Positions 52,540 through 61,230 are shown, counted from the first letter of the stretch. The stretch is 64,000 nucleotides of DNA from Sporosarcina quadrami (GCF_014836615.1 NZ_JACSQN010000007.1:124001-188000); one strand, 5' to 3'. Made by a program: numbers and translations. The notes: generated by a model from the letters alone, not told the origin.

Positions 52540-53418
52540 TCATCCTTTTAGTGAACCAATCATGACACCTTTCACAAAATACCTTTGTAAGAACGGGTAA
52601 AGCATTAGCATCGGAAGGTTGGCGACGATCAGTACCGCATATTTCAATCCTTCCACACTCAATTGCTGTGCCAAAAAGCTCTCAGATGTCGTTTGGATCA
52701 TGTCATCCATCTGACCTTGGATGAGGATTTGCCTTAGAATTAATTGCAACGGGAACTTGTCCTGATCTTGTAAATAAATCAACGCTTGGAAATAGGAATT
52801 CCAGTGGCCAACAGAGTAGAATAGTACCATAACTGCAATAACCGGGAATGATAGTGGAAGCACAATGCTCCAAAGAATCCTGAAATTTCCGCAGCCGTCA
52901 ATCATGGCAGACTCTTCAAGCTCATGTGGAATGGCTTGGAAAAACGTCCGCATGATGATGATATTCCATACAGCTACTGCATTCGGAATGATCATGACCC
53001 AAAATGAATTGAGCATGCCTAAATCTTTAATAAGCAAGTACGTCGGGATCAGACCGCCACTGAAGAAGATCGTGAAGACGATGAATGCCATAATTACGCC
53101 GCGTCCTTTTAAATCTCGTCGAGACAGTGGATAGGCAGCAAGTATCGTCATAACGACGTTTAACGCTGTACCGACAACGGTATACTTGACGGTGTTAACA
53201 AACCCATTAATAATGTCTTTGTTCTTGAACACTTTCTCATATGCATCTAACGTGAATTCCTTTGGCCATAGCCACATCTCGCCAGAAATGACGTATTGCG
53301 GATTGCTAAGCGACGCACTTACGACGAACACTAGCGGATAAATGACGAGCAAAGCGACGATGGACAGGAAGATGTAGTTGAATATGATGAACGTGCGATC
53401 CGTTTTAGATTCCCTCAT
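52540..53418 (-). CDS. carbohydrate ABC transporter permease (LplC/YtcP type)
   Basis: 292 residues, six helices. EAA loop ELEESAMIDGCGNFRILWSIVLPLS; C-terminus ends in the family motif YFVKGVMIGSLKG. It forms the channel with the following permease. It starts within 13 bases of its partner gene. Confidence 0.93.
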   Translation of the reverse strand: MRESKTDRTFIIFNYIFLSIVALLVIYPLVFVVSASLSNPQYVISGEMWLWPKEFTLDAYEKVFKNKDIINGFVNTVKYTVVGTALNVVMTILAAYPLSRRDLKGRGVIMAFIVFTIFFSGGLIPTYLLIKDLGMLNSFWVMIIPNAVAVWNIIIMRTFFQAIPHELEESAMIDGCGNFRILWSIVLPLSFPVIAVMVLFYSVGHWNSYFQALIYLQDQDKFPLQLILRQILIQGQMDDMIQTTSESFLAQQLSVEGLKYAVLIVANLPMLMLYPFLQRYFVKGVMIGSLKG

Positions 53419-53430
53419 TCATGCCACCCC

Positions 53431-54423
53431 TTACCATAAACTTGTCTCATTCACTTTCTTCGCAATCTGATTCACCATGATGAGCATGATGAAGTTAATA
53501 AGTGAGTTGAACAGACCAACCGCTGCGGAGAAGCTATATTGTGCTTCTAAAATCCCGCTCCGATAGACGAATGTCGAAATGACATCAGACGTGGACATAT
53601 TCAAATCGTTTTGCATCAGATACACTTTCTCAAAACCGACTGCCATAACCGATCCTGCATTTAAAATGAACAGAATGACGATCGTCGGCATGATTGCCGG
53701 AATGTTAATGTGGAAAATCCGTTGCAGCCGTGAAGCTCCGTCAATCATCGCAGCTTCATGCTGGGCAGGGTCTACTGCCGCAAGTGCCGCTATGTAAATG
53801 ATCGAGCTCCATCCCATCGTCTGCCATACATCTGAGAACACATACAAACTTTTAAACCAACTCGGTTCTGAAATGAAATCTATCGGTGTGCCGCCAAACA
53901 GCTTGATAATTTGGTTAATCATGCCGTCCGTCTTTAAAAAGAGGAGAAGCATACCGACAACGACGACCGTTGATAGGAAGTGCGGTGCATAAATCACTGT
54001 CTGAACGAATTTTTTATATTTGAGACTCTTCACTTCATTTAATAGAAGGGCTAATATAATTGGAACCGGGAATGAAACAACGAGTGTGAACACGCCGATT
54101 CCAATCGTGTTTTTAATGAGCCGCCAGAAGTAGTAACTGTCAAAAAACCGCTCGAAATGCTTGAAACCTACCCACGGACTCCCAAGAATTCCTTTTGAAG
54201 CGATGAAGTCCTTGAACGCGATTTGCAAACCGTACAGTGGAAAATAATGAAAGACGAGAAAGTATAGTATTACTGGTGAAAGCAATACATACAGTTGCCA
54301 ATTTTTCATGACCGCTTTCCGCCATCTCGACCGTGCTTTTCGCTTCACTTCCTTTTGCATTTGACGTTTTTCACTTTTCCCACTCACTTCATACTTCTCA
54401 TTCGCTTCACTGACATTCGCCAT
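53431..54423 (-). CDS. carbohydrate ABC transporter permease (LplB/YteP type)
   Basis: 330 residues. A long basic N-terminus (SEKRQMQKEVKRKARSRWRK) precedes six helices. It has the typical YGLQIAFKDFIASKGILGSPWVG start of this subfamily and the EAA loop QHEAAMIDGASRLQRIFHINIPAI. AGGGGTGG precedes the ATG. There is no ATPase in the cluster; an MsmX-type subunit is expected. Confidence 0.93.
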   Translation of the reverse strand: MANVSEANEKYEVSGKSEKRQMQKEVKRKARSRWRKAVMKNWQLYVLLSPVILYFLVFHYFPLYGLQIAFKDFIASKGILGSPWVGFKHFERFFDSYYFWRLIKNTIGIGVFTLVVSFPVPIILALLLNEVKSLKYKKFVQTVIYAPHFLSTVVVVGMLLLFLKTDGMINQIIKLFGGTPIDFISEPSWFKSLYVFSDVWQTMGWSSIIYIAALAAVDPAQHEAAMIDGASRLQRIFHINIPAIMPTIVILFILNAGSVMAVGFEKVYLMQNDLNMSTSDVISTFVYRSGILEAQYSFSAAVGLFNSLINFIMLIMVNQIAKKVNETSLW

Positions 54424-54450
54424 ACAACCACCCCTTTCGCTCTGAAGCTG

Positions 54451-55602
54451 TCAGTTTTTAATGAAACTGGATTGTTGAGAAATTGTTATTGGAACTCCTC
54501 CTGATCTGATCGATTCAGTCGCTGCACATCCGACTGCAACACTCATTCTGCCGGCAAAAGGTGTTGTCAGCGGTTGTTTGCCGCGGAGGATAAGTTCAAT
54601 GAAGTCTTGTGCGATTTTCGGATCTGAACCACCATGCGTTCCATCTTCCGGTTTCATGTCGTATGTGACATCGCTGTATTCATTCCACGTGCCTGTCTTG
54701 CGTGTTTTCAAATACACTTTATCGTTGACATCATCATTTTCGATGCGTCCTTTTGTGCCGATGAATGTATAGTTCCGCTCGTAATCTGGTGTGAAATGAC
54801 ATTGTAAATACGATGCCTTCACGCCGCCTTCAAGCTCCATAATGAGCATATTATTGTCCTCGACATCGACTTCTTTGCGGAAAGCGCATTCCGTGAACGT
54901 GTGCGGAACGTATTCCGGACACTCGTTTTTAAGCGAACACTCGGGACAAGTAAGATCGTTCGGCATATCCCCTCCGAAGTAATCCAGTCCGCCGAAAGCA
55001 GAAACTTTCGTTGTATAACGACCTGTAATCCAATGGATGACATCGAGATCATGCGATCCTTTCTGCAGCAGAAGTGATGTCGTATTCTTACGCAGCGCAT
55101 GCCAGTCATGATAATAGAAATACCCGCCGAATCCGACGAAGTGACGGACCCAAACCGCTTTCAAATCTCCGATTGCGCCGGAATCGATCAGCCCTTTCAT
55201 CGTCTGGTACATGCTCATATAACGCATATTGAACCCCACCATCAGATGCTTGCCCGATTTCTCCCATGCGTCGATTATCCGGTCGCATCCTTCGACTGTG
55301 ATGGCGAGCGGTTTCTCGGAATACACATGCTTGCCGGCTTCGAGTGCAGCGATCACATGCTCTTCATGCAAGTAATCCGGTGACAGGACAGCAATCGCGT
55401 CGATGTCATCACGTACAAGCAGATCTTTGTAATCCTTCGTCAGGAAGATCGGTGTTCCGATCTTTTCCTGATACTTCTGCTGACGTTCTTCTGAAATATC
55501 TGCGAGTGCTACGATTTCAGATTCACCTTCAGGCTTATGCCAATAAAGAGACAAACCGCCTCTTAGACCTGCTCCGATAACGCCGATTCTCACTTTTTTC
55601 AT
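54451..55602 (-). CDS. Gfo/Idh/MocA-family oxidoreductase
   Basis: 383 residues. N-terminal Rossmann motif IGVIGAGLRGGLSLYW and the family EKP motif YSEKPLAITVEGCD. The C-terminal domain includes a Cys-rich insertion (CPECSLKNECPEY and a following Cys), which could bind a metal. NAD(P)-dependent redox of a sugar or inositol is usual; some members are glycosidases, which would fit an oligosaccharide import cluster. First gene after lacI in the importer operon. Confidence 0.85.
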   Translation of the reverse strand: MKKVRIGVIGAGLRGGLSLYWHKPEGESEIVALADISEERQQKYQEKIGTPIFLTKDYKDLLVRDDIDAIAVLSPDYLHEEHVIAALEAGKHVYSEKPLAITVEGCDRIIDAWEKSGKHLMVGFNMRYMSMYQTMKGLIDSGAIGDLKAVWVRHFVGFGGYFYYHDWHALRKNTTSLLLQKGSHDLDVIHWITGRYTTKVSAFGGLDYFGGDMPNDLTCPECSLKNECPEYVPHTFTECAFRKEVDVEDNNMLIMELEGGVKASYLQCHFTPDYERNYTFIGTKGRIENDDVNDKVYLKTRKTGTWNEYSDVTYDMKPEDGTHGGSDPKIAQDFIELILRGKQPLTTPFAGRMSVAVGCAATESIRSGGVPITISQQSSFIKN

Positions 55603-55659
55603 GTCTGCACCTCTTTTTTTAGTATGTATAAATGATTGTTGGATAGTTTTCCGTTATTC

Positions 55660-55675
55660 GGGAAAACGTTTTCCC
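55660..55675. promoter_or_regulatory. perfect 16-bp palindrome, LacI-type operator
   Basis: GGGAAAACGTTTTCCC, with the central CG typical of LacI-family operators, lies between the LacI gene end and the oxidoreductase start, upstream of the importer genes. Confidence 0.7.
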
Positions 55676-55705
55676 TAATGGTTCACGTGAATAAATCACG
55701 GACTT

Positions 55706-56728
55706 TCATGTTGATTCGCGAATTAACAACGTTGAAGGGAGCAATGTTTTCAAATCCATCGTCTGTTCATCTGCAATTTGGTTCAGTAATGTTTTTGCTG
55801 CTACAACGCCCATTTCATATTGAGGTATTGAGATTGTCGTTAGTTGTGGTACGACATATTGAGCCATTTCATTGTTGTCGATTCCAACGAACGCAATGTC
55901 GCGGGGGATGTCCAAACCGTTCTCACGTGCAGATCTCATGGCAGCTATCGCCAATAAATCACCTGCGCAAAGAATCGCAGTCGGACGTTCGTTTTCAGGT
56001 TTGGCCAATAACTCTTTTGTTTTAACATACGCCTTATTCATACACCATCCAGAATCGATGACGAATGGTTCATGCAGGTCAAAACCAAATTCGGCCATCG
56101 CCATTTTGTAACCGCGAAACCGCTTTTCGAACCTCATCTCACCGTCAATTTCTCCACCAATGAAACCAATTTTACTATGTCCTCTGCTTGCCAAATGCTC
56201 AATCGCCTTGTAAGCAGCACCTTCACGGTCATAATCGACCGTTGAAATGGAATGATCGCTGTAATTGAAATCGACTCCGACGACAGGGACAAGTTTCTTC
56301 ATTTCTTGTAGCAGCCCTTCTTCCACTCGGTCAATGAGCAGAATGCCTTCCACTTCTTTTTCTCTGATCAACCGATGAAAAACGGCTTCATCCTGCAAAT
56401 CCGACATGCTGATCAGTTCAAGCGTATACCCCGCTTTCGCAAACGTTTCGCTAATTCCCATGAAGATTTTAGAGAAGTATGGATTTTCGTCCGCAAGCCT
56501 CGGACTCGCCAACCAAGCAATCCGATGGGTCCGTTTAATTGTACTGCTGGCTGAATTCACAAGCCGTCTCGCATGTTCGTTCGGTGTATAACCGAGTTCC
56601 TTCACGGCCGACCACACTCTCTTCTTAATATCCGCATCGACGTTTCGCGTCGGATCATTCTTGATGACACGCGAGACAGTCGTTACTGACACACCAACAT
56701 GCTCCGCAATATCTTTCAACCTCACCAT
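55706..56728 (-). CDS. LacI-family transcriptional regulator
   Basis: 340 residues. HTH VRLKDIAEHVGVSVTTVSRVIKN with hinge YTPNEHARRL; periplasmic-binding-like effector domain (HRIAWLASPRLADENPYFSK, IGFIGGEIDGEMRFEKRFRGYK, IAFVGIDNNEMAQYVVPQLTTISIPQYEMG). It lies upstream of the oxidoreductase/importer genes on the same strand and is probably their local repressor through the 55660 palindrome. Confidence 0.92.
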   Translation of the reverse strand: MVRLKDIAEHVGVSVTTVSRVIKNDPTRNVDADIKKRVWSAVKELGYTPNEHARRLVNSASSTIKRTHRIAWLASPRLADENPYFSKIFMGISETFAKAGYTLELISMSDLQDEAVFHRLIREKEVEGILLIDRVEEGLLQEMKKLVPVVGVDFNYSDHSISTVDYDREGAAYKAIEHLASRGHSKIGFIGGEIDGEMRFEKRFRGYKMAMAEFGFDLHEPFVIDSGWCMNKAYVKTKELLAKPENERPTAILCAGDLLAIAAMRSARENGLDIPRDIAFVGIDNNEMAQYVVPQLTTISIPQYEMGVVAAKTLLNQIADEQTMDLKTLLPSTLLIREST

Positions 56729-56744
56729 TTCATCACTCTTTTCT

Positions 56745-56760
56745 TGTAATCGTTTTCAAT
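56745..56760. promoter_or_regulatory. LacI/cre-like site ahead of the LacI gene
   Basis: TTGTAATCGTTTTCAA, 17 bases upstream of the LacI start, matches the TGNAANCGNNNNCA pattern of catabolite-responsive elements (read on the minus strand) and also resembles a LacI half-palindrome. It could mean CcpA control or autoregulation. Confidence 0.5.
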
Positions 56761-56864
56761 TCATCTTATTGGATTTATACGACGAAGACAAGATGAGAAA
56801 GTGAAAGAGGCTTTTTACCGACATCACGTTGTTAGGTTGTAGGTACAAGTTAACGGTAATAAAA

Positions 56865-56889
56865 AATGTTCTCTGAAAATCAGAACATT
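56865..56889 (-). terminator. terminator-like hairpin upstream of the LacI gene
   Basis: AATGTTCT and AGAACATT form a perfect 8-bp stem with a 9-base loop; on the minus strand it is followed by T6. It would stop transcripts coming through the repeat arrays before they reach lacI. Together with the terminator at 57454 it brackets the arrays. Confidence 0.55.
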
Positions 56890-57016
56890 AATATAATATG
56901 AAGTATAAAGACTACTAAACTTGTTGTCAACATCTTTTTGAAAAATAGGTTGAAGGGATTAGGGCGTGCGCAATAGGCAGCGGCTGCCGATTAATATGTG
57001 GCGACAAGCGATCGAC

Positions 57017-57180
57017 AACCGCTCAACATCGACCGATAACCGCTCAACATCGGTCAACAACCGCTCAACATCGACCGACAACCGCTCAACATCGGTCAAC
57101 AACCGCTCAACATCGGTCAACAAACGCTCAACAACGACCGATAACCGCTCAACATCGGCTGATAACCGCTCAACATATTG
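57017..57180. repeat. spaced-repeat array E (21-bp units)
   Basis: Eight consecutive 21-bp units with core AACCGCTCAACATCG; the remaining bases alternate between ACCGAT-type and GTCAAC-type. GACCGAT and ATCGGTC in neighbouring units are complementary, so hairpins can form. The last units are decayed (AAACGCTCAACAACG). Part of the gap 56729-57497, which contains no credible gene. Confidence 0.9.
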
Positions 57181-57194
57181 TCCACTTAGTGATT

Positions 57195-57440
57195 GCGCGC
57201 CCGTAAAAGGTGGGAGTGCGCCCGTATAAGTCGGAAACTCGCCCGTAAAATGCGATCGCGCGCCCATAAGAGTCCGGGACCCGCCCATAAAGTGCAATCG
57301 CGCGCCCGTATAAGTCAGGAGCTCGCCCGTAAAGTGCAATCGCGCGCCCATAAGAGTCCGGGACCCGCCCATAAAGTGCGATTGCGCGCCCGTATAAGTC
57401 GGGAGCTCGCCCGTAAAGTGCAATCGTGCGCCCATAAAAG
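57195..57440. repeat. spaced-repeat array F (CGCCCRTA units, 42/84-bp period)
   Basis: Twelve cores of CGCCC(G/A)TA at 18-24-base spacing. Units alternate GCGCGCCCGTATAAGTC / CTCGCCCGTAAAGTGC / GCGCGCCCATAAGAGTCC / CCGCCCATAAAGTGC; the same four-unit set returns after 84 bases (57300 and 57384). Adjacent to array E and to the terminator of the heme operon. Confidence 0.9.
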
Positions 57441-57453
57441 ACATAATCCACAC

Positions 57454-57488
57454 AAAAAAACGCCAACCCGTCTCATACATGGTTGACG
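57454..57488 (-). terminator. terminator of the heme-uptake operon
   Basis: On the minus strand CGTCAACC pairs with GGTTGGCG around a 12-base loop and is followed by T7. It begins 10 bases after the ATPase gene stop. Confidence 0.85.
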
Positions 57489-57497
57489 TCCAGACAA

Positions 57498-58268
57498 TCA
57501 AATCCCCACCGGCACTATATACATCCCGGCCTGCTCATCATGCTTCACGATGACATCCACACCATAAATCGCCTTAATCGATTCCGCTGTAATGATGTCA
57601 TCCGGTGCTCCTTTAGCTGCAATCTTGCCGTCTTTCATCGCTATAATCGTATCGCTATAACGGATGGCTTGGTTAATATCATGCAATACCATGACGATTG
57701 AGATGCCATGCTGTTTATTCAACGAACGGACGAGGTCCAGCAATTCATATTGATAATAAATATCAAGATACGTCGTCGGTTCATCCAAAAACAGATACGG
57801 TGTCTGCTGCGTCAATGCCATCGCAATCCATACGCGCTGCAACTGGCCGCCAGATAGCTGATCGATCGGACTCTTCCGCTTATCCAGCAGATTTGTGCTC
57901 GCAAGTGCCCATTCGACCGCTTCCTCATCTTCTTTCGTCGACGAGGAAAATAAACTCTTGTAAGGGATCCGTCCATATGCCGTCAATTTCTCGACAGTCA
58001 TATCAGACGGCGCATTGTTTTGCTGATGGACGACAGCCAGCCGTTTCGCCAATTCTTTCGGTTTGAAATCGGTCAATGCTTTCCCATCCAGCACAACTTC
58101 ACCGCTCTGTGGATTATAGTGATTGGACAGAACGCCAAGTAACGTCGATTTTCCGCAGCCATTCGGCCCGATAATCGTTGTCACCTTCCCCGTTTCAATC
58201 GAACTGTCGATGCCGTGCAGAATCGTCGACTTCTTGTCATATGAAAACGTCACATCTTTAATATCCAT
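57498..58268 (-). CDS. heme/siderophore ABC transporter ATPase (FecE type)
   Basis: 256 residues from the ATG at 58268; a GTG at 58280 would add four residues. Walker A IGPNGCGKSTLLG, signature LSGGQLQRVWIAMALTQ, Walker B YLFLDEPTTYLDI. Overlaps the permease gene end by 11 bases. It powers the IsdE/IsdF importer. Last gene of the operon. Confidence 0.92.
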   Translation of the reverse strand: MDIKDVTFSYDKKSTILHGIDSSIETGKVTTIIGPNGCGKSTLLGVLSNHYNPQSGEVVLDGKALTDFKPKELAKRLAVVHQQNNAPSDMTVEKLTAYGRIPYKSLFSSSTKEDEEAVEWALASTNLLDKRKSPIDQLSGGQLQRVWIAMALTQQTPYLFLDEPTTYLDIYYQYELLDLVRSLNKQHGISIVMVLHDINQAIRYSDTIIAMKDGKIAAKGAPDDIITAESIKAIYGVDVIVKHDEQAGMYIVPVGI

Positions 58269-59268
58269 AAATGCGATCACTCTTTCTCAACATGAATATG
58301 AGGAATGGACCTCCGATTACCGCCACGATAATTGAGGCTGGGATCTCGTTCGGTGCAATCAACACCCGTCCAAGCGTATCCGCAAGCAGTATGAGAAGTG
58401 CGCCTGCAAGTGCGGAAAACGGGATCAGCACTTTATGGTCATTGCCGACAAGCGTCCTGCCGATATGTGGGACGAGCAAACCGACAAACGCAAACATTCC
58501 CGCGATAGCTGTAGCGACTGACGCCAACAACACAGCAATCAATGCAATAACGAAACGCGCTAGATTAACATTGACGCCTAGGCTTTTAGCAGTCTTATCT
58601 TCAAGTGCTAAATAGTTGCACCATTTAAACACGAAAAATGACAGGACGATGCCGATGCTGCCATATAGAGCGATCACATGGACATCATCCCACTTCTTCA
58701 TCGTCAAATTCGATGTCGTCACTTGACTCATCGACTGCGTCAATCCACCGCCACTGAACCCGATTGCCTGACTGAGCCCTGTGAATAATGCATTGATCGC
58801 GATACCGATCAGAATCATCCGTAACGGATCAAGTCCTGATTTCCACGACAGTGAATAGACGAGCAGGAACGCAATCGCTCCGCCGATAAACGCAAATAAT
58901 GGAACAAAAAAGAATAACGTCGGGAAAAACGCGACAAGCACAATCGACATGAAACTTGCGCCTGCTGAAACCCCGATAATTCCAGGATCGGCGAGTGGAT
59001 TACGCATGACCGCCTGCAACAGAACTCCCGCAACCGACAACGCTGCCCCTGCGACAACCGCAATCAAAATCCGCGGCAATCGCAAATCTTTAATGATTGC
59101 TACATTATCATCCGTTCCTGTTAACAATCCCCGGATCAGCTCAAACTGCGTCACTTGTATGCTTCCCGTGAGCGCCGATTGTACAAAAACGATAATGAGC
59201 AATGCAATGACAATTATGAAACTGAAAAACTTCTTATTCATCCAAGACATTTTGCTACCCGCCTTCAT
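58258..59268 (-). CDS. isdF: heme ABC transporter permease (FecCD/IsdF type)
   Basis: 336 residues, about ten helices, FecCD family. Features: RLPRILIAVVAGAALSVAGVLLQAVMRNPLADPGIIG near residue 49, GLLVPHIGRTLVGNDHK and the end GGPFLIFMLRK. Its start overlaps the isdE stop by 4 bases (ATGA). Confidence 0.92.
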   Translation of the reverse strand: MKAGSKMSWMNKKFFSFIIVIALLIIVFVQSALTGSIQVTQFELIRGLLTGTDDNVAIIKDLRLPRILIAVVAGAALSVAGVLLQAVMRNPLADPGIIGVSAGASFMSIVLVAFFPTLFFFVPLFAFIGGAIAFLLVYSLSWKSGLDPLRMILIGIAINALFTGLSQAIGFSGGGLTQSMSQVTTSNLTMKKWDDVHVIALYGSIGIVLSFFVFKWCNYLALEDKTAKSLGVNVNLARFVIALIAVLLASVATAIAGMFAFVGLLVPHIGRTLVGNDHKVLIPFSALAGALLILLADTLGRVLIAPNEIPASIIVAVIGGPFLIFMLRKSDRIYGY

Positions 59269-60146
59269 TGCTCGGGATAGAGCATCTTCTGCAGCTCAAC
59301 CAGCGCTTCTGATGCCGCCAAGTTGCCCGTCGTTCCAAACAGCTGCTCCTCCAGATCATACACCCGACCATTTTTCACAGCATCGAAATGCTTCCAAATA
59401 TCATTCCCACGAAACTCCTCATCGAACATCGCTACAACTTGTTCAGGCATGCCATGAGCGGCCCGCAAAATGACATCTGGTTCCGCCTGCTGCAAATACT
59501 CTGTATTGGACGATAAAAACTCGACATCCTCGCCCGTAATCACATTCACACCGCCGCTGCGCTTCACTAGATCTCCGATGTACGAATGTTCCGTTGCAAC
59601 GAGATAGCTGCCCGGAATCCCCATCAGAATGAGCACTTTCGGTTGCTTCTTGCCTTTAATCGCTTCCGCAATCGAAGCAGACTTTTCCTCGAACTCAGCA
59701 ATGATCGCTTCGGCCTGCTCCACTCTGTCGTACTTTTCCCCGATGCGCATGATTTCTGCGTGCATCGCGTCGATACTCTCGAGATCTGCATACGTCATAT
59801 CGATGCCGCGGTCATCAAACATCTCTTGCAAGTCATATTTCAATGTCGTCACCGAATAGATTTCTGTCGGCTTCAACGCTAACAGTGTTTCCATATCGGG
59901 ACTCATCGGGTTGCCGACTTCTTTCGCGTCTGTATAACGGTCAGGCAGATCTTTATAGCTTGAAGGGACACCGACAAGATCGATATCCAGTGCATCCATG
60001 ATTTCAGTCAGCGCAACAGTCGTGGCGACAATGCGATCACCGTCTTTTTGGATGTCACCGATTCCGGTTGCGGCACTTTCGTCTTGGGAACAGGCAGCCA
60101 GCATCAGCAATAAAGCTATACCAGCCAGACCTAGGGCTTTTTTCAT
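59265..60146 (-). CDS. isdE: heme-binding ABC transporter lipoprotein (IsdE-like)
   Basis: 293 residues from the ATG at 60146 (AGGAG 9 bases upstream). Lipobox LAAC (LMLAACSQDES). Class III binding protein: RIVATTVALTEIMDALDIDLVGVP, TEIYSVTTLKYDLQEMFDDRGI, GVNVITGEDVEFLSSNTEYLQQ. Directly following NEAT-domain genes, it should accept heme and pass it to the permease. Confidence 0.88.
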   Translation of the reverse strand: MKKALGLAGIALLLMLAACSQDESAATGIGDIQKDGDRIVATTVALTEIMDALDIDLVGVPSSYKDLPDRYTDAKEVGNPMSPDMETLLALKPTEIYSVTTLKYDLQEMFDDRGIDMTYADLESIDAMHAEIMRIGEKYDRVEQAEAIIAEFEEKSASIAEAIKGKKQPKVLILMGIPGSYLVATEHSYIGDLVKRSGGVNVITGEDVEFLSSNTEYLQQAEPDVILRAAHGMPEQVVAMFDEEFRGNDIWKHFDAVKNGRVYDLEEQLFGTTGNLAASEALVELQKMLYPEQ

Positions 60147-60174
60147 TTCAGACAACTCCTCATTACGCCTGCAT

Positions 60175-61155
60175 TCACTTGCGAGCGCGTTTCTTTGAAG
60201 CGAAGAACGCCGCAAGACCAGCAATCAGTGCGATTAGGACAACTGCTAGAGTGATGAATAATCCCATGTTTGAACTTTCATCTTTGTCGCTGTCCACTTC
60301 ACCCACAGCCGATTCCTCGATTGTCGGTTCTTCATCCACTTCCACTTCTTCTTCAATCTCCGAGTCAGCCGGATCTTCTTCAACTGTGGCGTCATCCTCG
60401 GCTTCCGTACTGTCCGTTTCCGTCTTTCCGGAATCGGCTTTCTCATCTTCCTCTTTTTCAGAAACGGCTTTCTCTTCCTTCTCGACTACCAGACCTTTAT
60501 CTTCCGTCTTCGAAACTTCTTCCTTTTTATCGGAAGGCTTGGATTCCGGTTTAGCCTCTGGTTTTGTCTGCGGCTTGCTCTCTGGCTTCGTTTCAGGTTT
60601 TGCTTGTGGCTTCGTTTCAGGCTTCACTTCAGGCTTTGTGACCGGTTTTGCAGGTGGTTTCTCCTCTTTCGCAGGAGGCGTCACGACCGGCTTCTCTGGT
60701 GCTGGAATGGAAGCTGTATTGAATTTAAAGCGGATATCATATTCATTATCATAATTAAAGCCTGGTATGCCCGTTACGATAATATGGATTTTAGCATTGA
60801 CGAGTTGATTCAGATCCGCCACATCGAACTTAACGACACGTTTATCAGAACCTGTATTCTCACTAATGACCTGTACATCTCGGCCATTCACTTTGAAATA
60901 TTGCCACCAGGAACTGTTGTTCAACGTTACAGTCACAGTCGCTTTATCATTTTGTATATGCACTTTCGCGGGACTTACCATATAATCGGCAGTCGTTGAT
61001 ACTTCATTGCCTTTATCTTTAAGCACCGTGAACGGAACCGTGTACTCCCCATCCGCAAAAGTCGTCGCCGCAGAAGCTTGCATCGGTACCGTTGCGATAA
61101 TGGAAAACGCGAGCAGGAATGCGATCATCACCGAAAAACTTTTTTTCGTATTCAT
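60175..61155 (-). CDS. NEAT-domain heme-binding protein with C-terminal membrane anchor (IsdC-like)
   Basis: 326 residues. Signal peptide to about residue 29 (MQASAA). One NEAT domain (about 32-155): GEYTVPFTVLKDKGNEVSTT, LNNSSWWQYFKVNG and the heme-ligand motif YDNEY (YxxxY). A long Pro/Lys/Glu-rich low-complexity spacer (KPETKPQ repeats, then very acidic) precedes a C-terminal helix (MGLFITLAVVLIALIAGLAAFF) and a basic tail KKRARK. No LPxTG or NPxTx sorting motif precedes the helix. It probably spans the wall and hands heme to IsdE. Confidence 0.88.
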   Translation of the reverse strand: MNTKKSFSVMIAFLLAFSIIATVPMQASAATTFADGEYTVPFTVLKDKGNEVSTTADYMVSPAKVHIQNDKATVTVTLNNSSWWQYFKVNGRDVQVISENTGSDKRVVKFDVADLNQLVNAKIHIIVTGIPGFNYDNEYDIRFKFNTASIPAPEKPVVTPPAKEEKPPAKPVTKPEVKPETKPQAKPETKPESKPQTKPEAKPESKPSDKKEEVSKTEDKGLVVEKEEKAVSEKEEDEKADSGKTETDSTEAEDDATVEEDPADSEIEEEVEVDEEPTIEESAVGEVDSDKDESSNMGLFITLAVVLIALIAGLAAFFASKKRARK

Positions 61156-61176
61156 CGTAGACTCCTTCAGTTATAT

Positions 61177-61228
61177 ACACACAACGCCGGCTGTCACTTG
61201 GATCAGTGACGCCGGCAATGGAGTGTGT
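61177..61228. other. intra-operon stem-loop between two NEAT genes
   Basis: Nested inverted repeats: ACACAC/GTGTGT outer, GCCGGC/GCCGGC and GTCACT/AGTGAC inner (one bulged base), with a 6-base loop. It follows the NEAT-SLH stop codon directly, but no T-tract comes after it on the minus strand. It is more likely a transcript-stabilising or attenuating hairpin than a full terminator. Confidence 0.6.
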
Positions 61229-61230
61229 AA

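Noticed and set aside
56959-57501. 180-codon minus-strand frame of YTGARLHF and VERLLTD repeats
   Set aside because: Other frames are open as well, it begins inside the ATPase gene end and crosses a strong terminator. Repeat artefact, although the VERL heptad-like part looks superficially like a coiled coil.
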